From contig DAOWFD010000222.1 of assembly GCA_030638185.1 (NCBI GenBank), forward strand, positions 1-5,977: a DNA stretch of 5,977 nucleotides, in the 5' to 3' direction. Source of the DNA: Candidatus Aegiribacteria sp. (GTDB taxonomy: Bacteria; Fermentibacterota; Fermentibacteria; Fermentibacterales; JCC-6). Shown in pieces: positions 5,971 to 5,977 of this stretch; within the stretch, counting starts at the first letter, position 1; each line of letters begins with the position of its first letter. Position numbers and translations under genes: made by a program. The notes below the pieces were generated by a model, which did no database searches, was not told the DNA's origin, and saw only the letters and a list, made by a program, of their open reading frames with translations.

Positions 5971-5977
5971 GGCATTC

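Noticed and set aside
1..5977. A hidden novel system (CRISPR, mobile element, toxin-antitoxin, defence island)
   Set aside because: No spaced repeats, transposase, integrase, terminal inverted repeats or small paired genes were seen; the gene content is housekeeping plus exported proteins.

Overview
The window reads as ordinary bacterial chromosome (mid GC by eye) carrying two housekeeping genes next to lineage-specific exported proteins. The organism cannot be named from this alone. Two hints point to an uncultured or lesser-known member of the FCB/candidate-phylum neighbourhood (for example Fermentibacteria- or WOR-3-like groups). First, there is a lipoprotein of the 6-bladed beta-propeller type with an IGRQGSGPGEF signature. 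Second, there is a sulfatase-fold protein ending in LEGLGYI. The IspG here is the short two-domain bacterial form, which argues against Bacteroidetes/Chlorobi proper, where IspG usually carries a large insert. This placement is inference with low confidence.

Layout from left to right, all on the + strand except the last item: (1) the 3' two-thirds or so of a prmC/hemK-type release-factor glutamine methyltransferase, cut by the window edge; (2) a 79-base gap with a weak promoter candidate; (3) ispG, the [4Fe-4S] enzyme of the MEP isoprenoid pathway; (4) a type I glutamine synthetase starting at GTG 3 bases after the ispG stop, with its ribosome binding site inside ispG; (5) 19 bases later, a beta-propeller lipoprotein; (6) a 103-base gap with an extended -10 promoter candidate; (7) a TTG-started sulfatase-superfamily protein with a probable lipoprotein signal; (8) on the - strand, facing the sulfatase gene, the first ~47 codons of a cyclase/kynurenine-formamidase-family gene with a good ribosome binding site, whose homology stops abruptly just before the sulfatase stop codon. 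This last item looks like a truncated gene.

ispG, glnA and the lipoprotein gene are spaced like one transcription unit. The sulfatase gene probably has its own promoter. No functional link between isoprenoid synthesis, glutamine synthesis and the two exported proteins is evident.

The points worth a second look are residue-level and evolutionary rather than a new system. The glutamine synthetase has Phe where the adenylylated Tyr normally sits. The sulfatase-like enzyme has Thr at the formylglycine position (T-L-P-A-H in place of C/S-x-P-x-R). The cyclase gene is broken in the convergent junction. I found no CRISPR array, RNA gene, insertion sequence or evident novel defence or mobile system.
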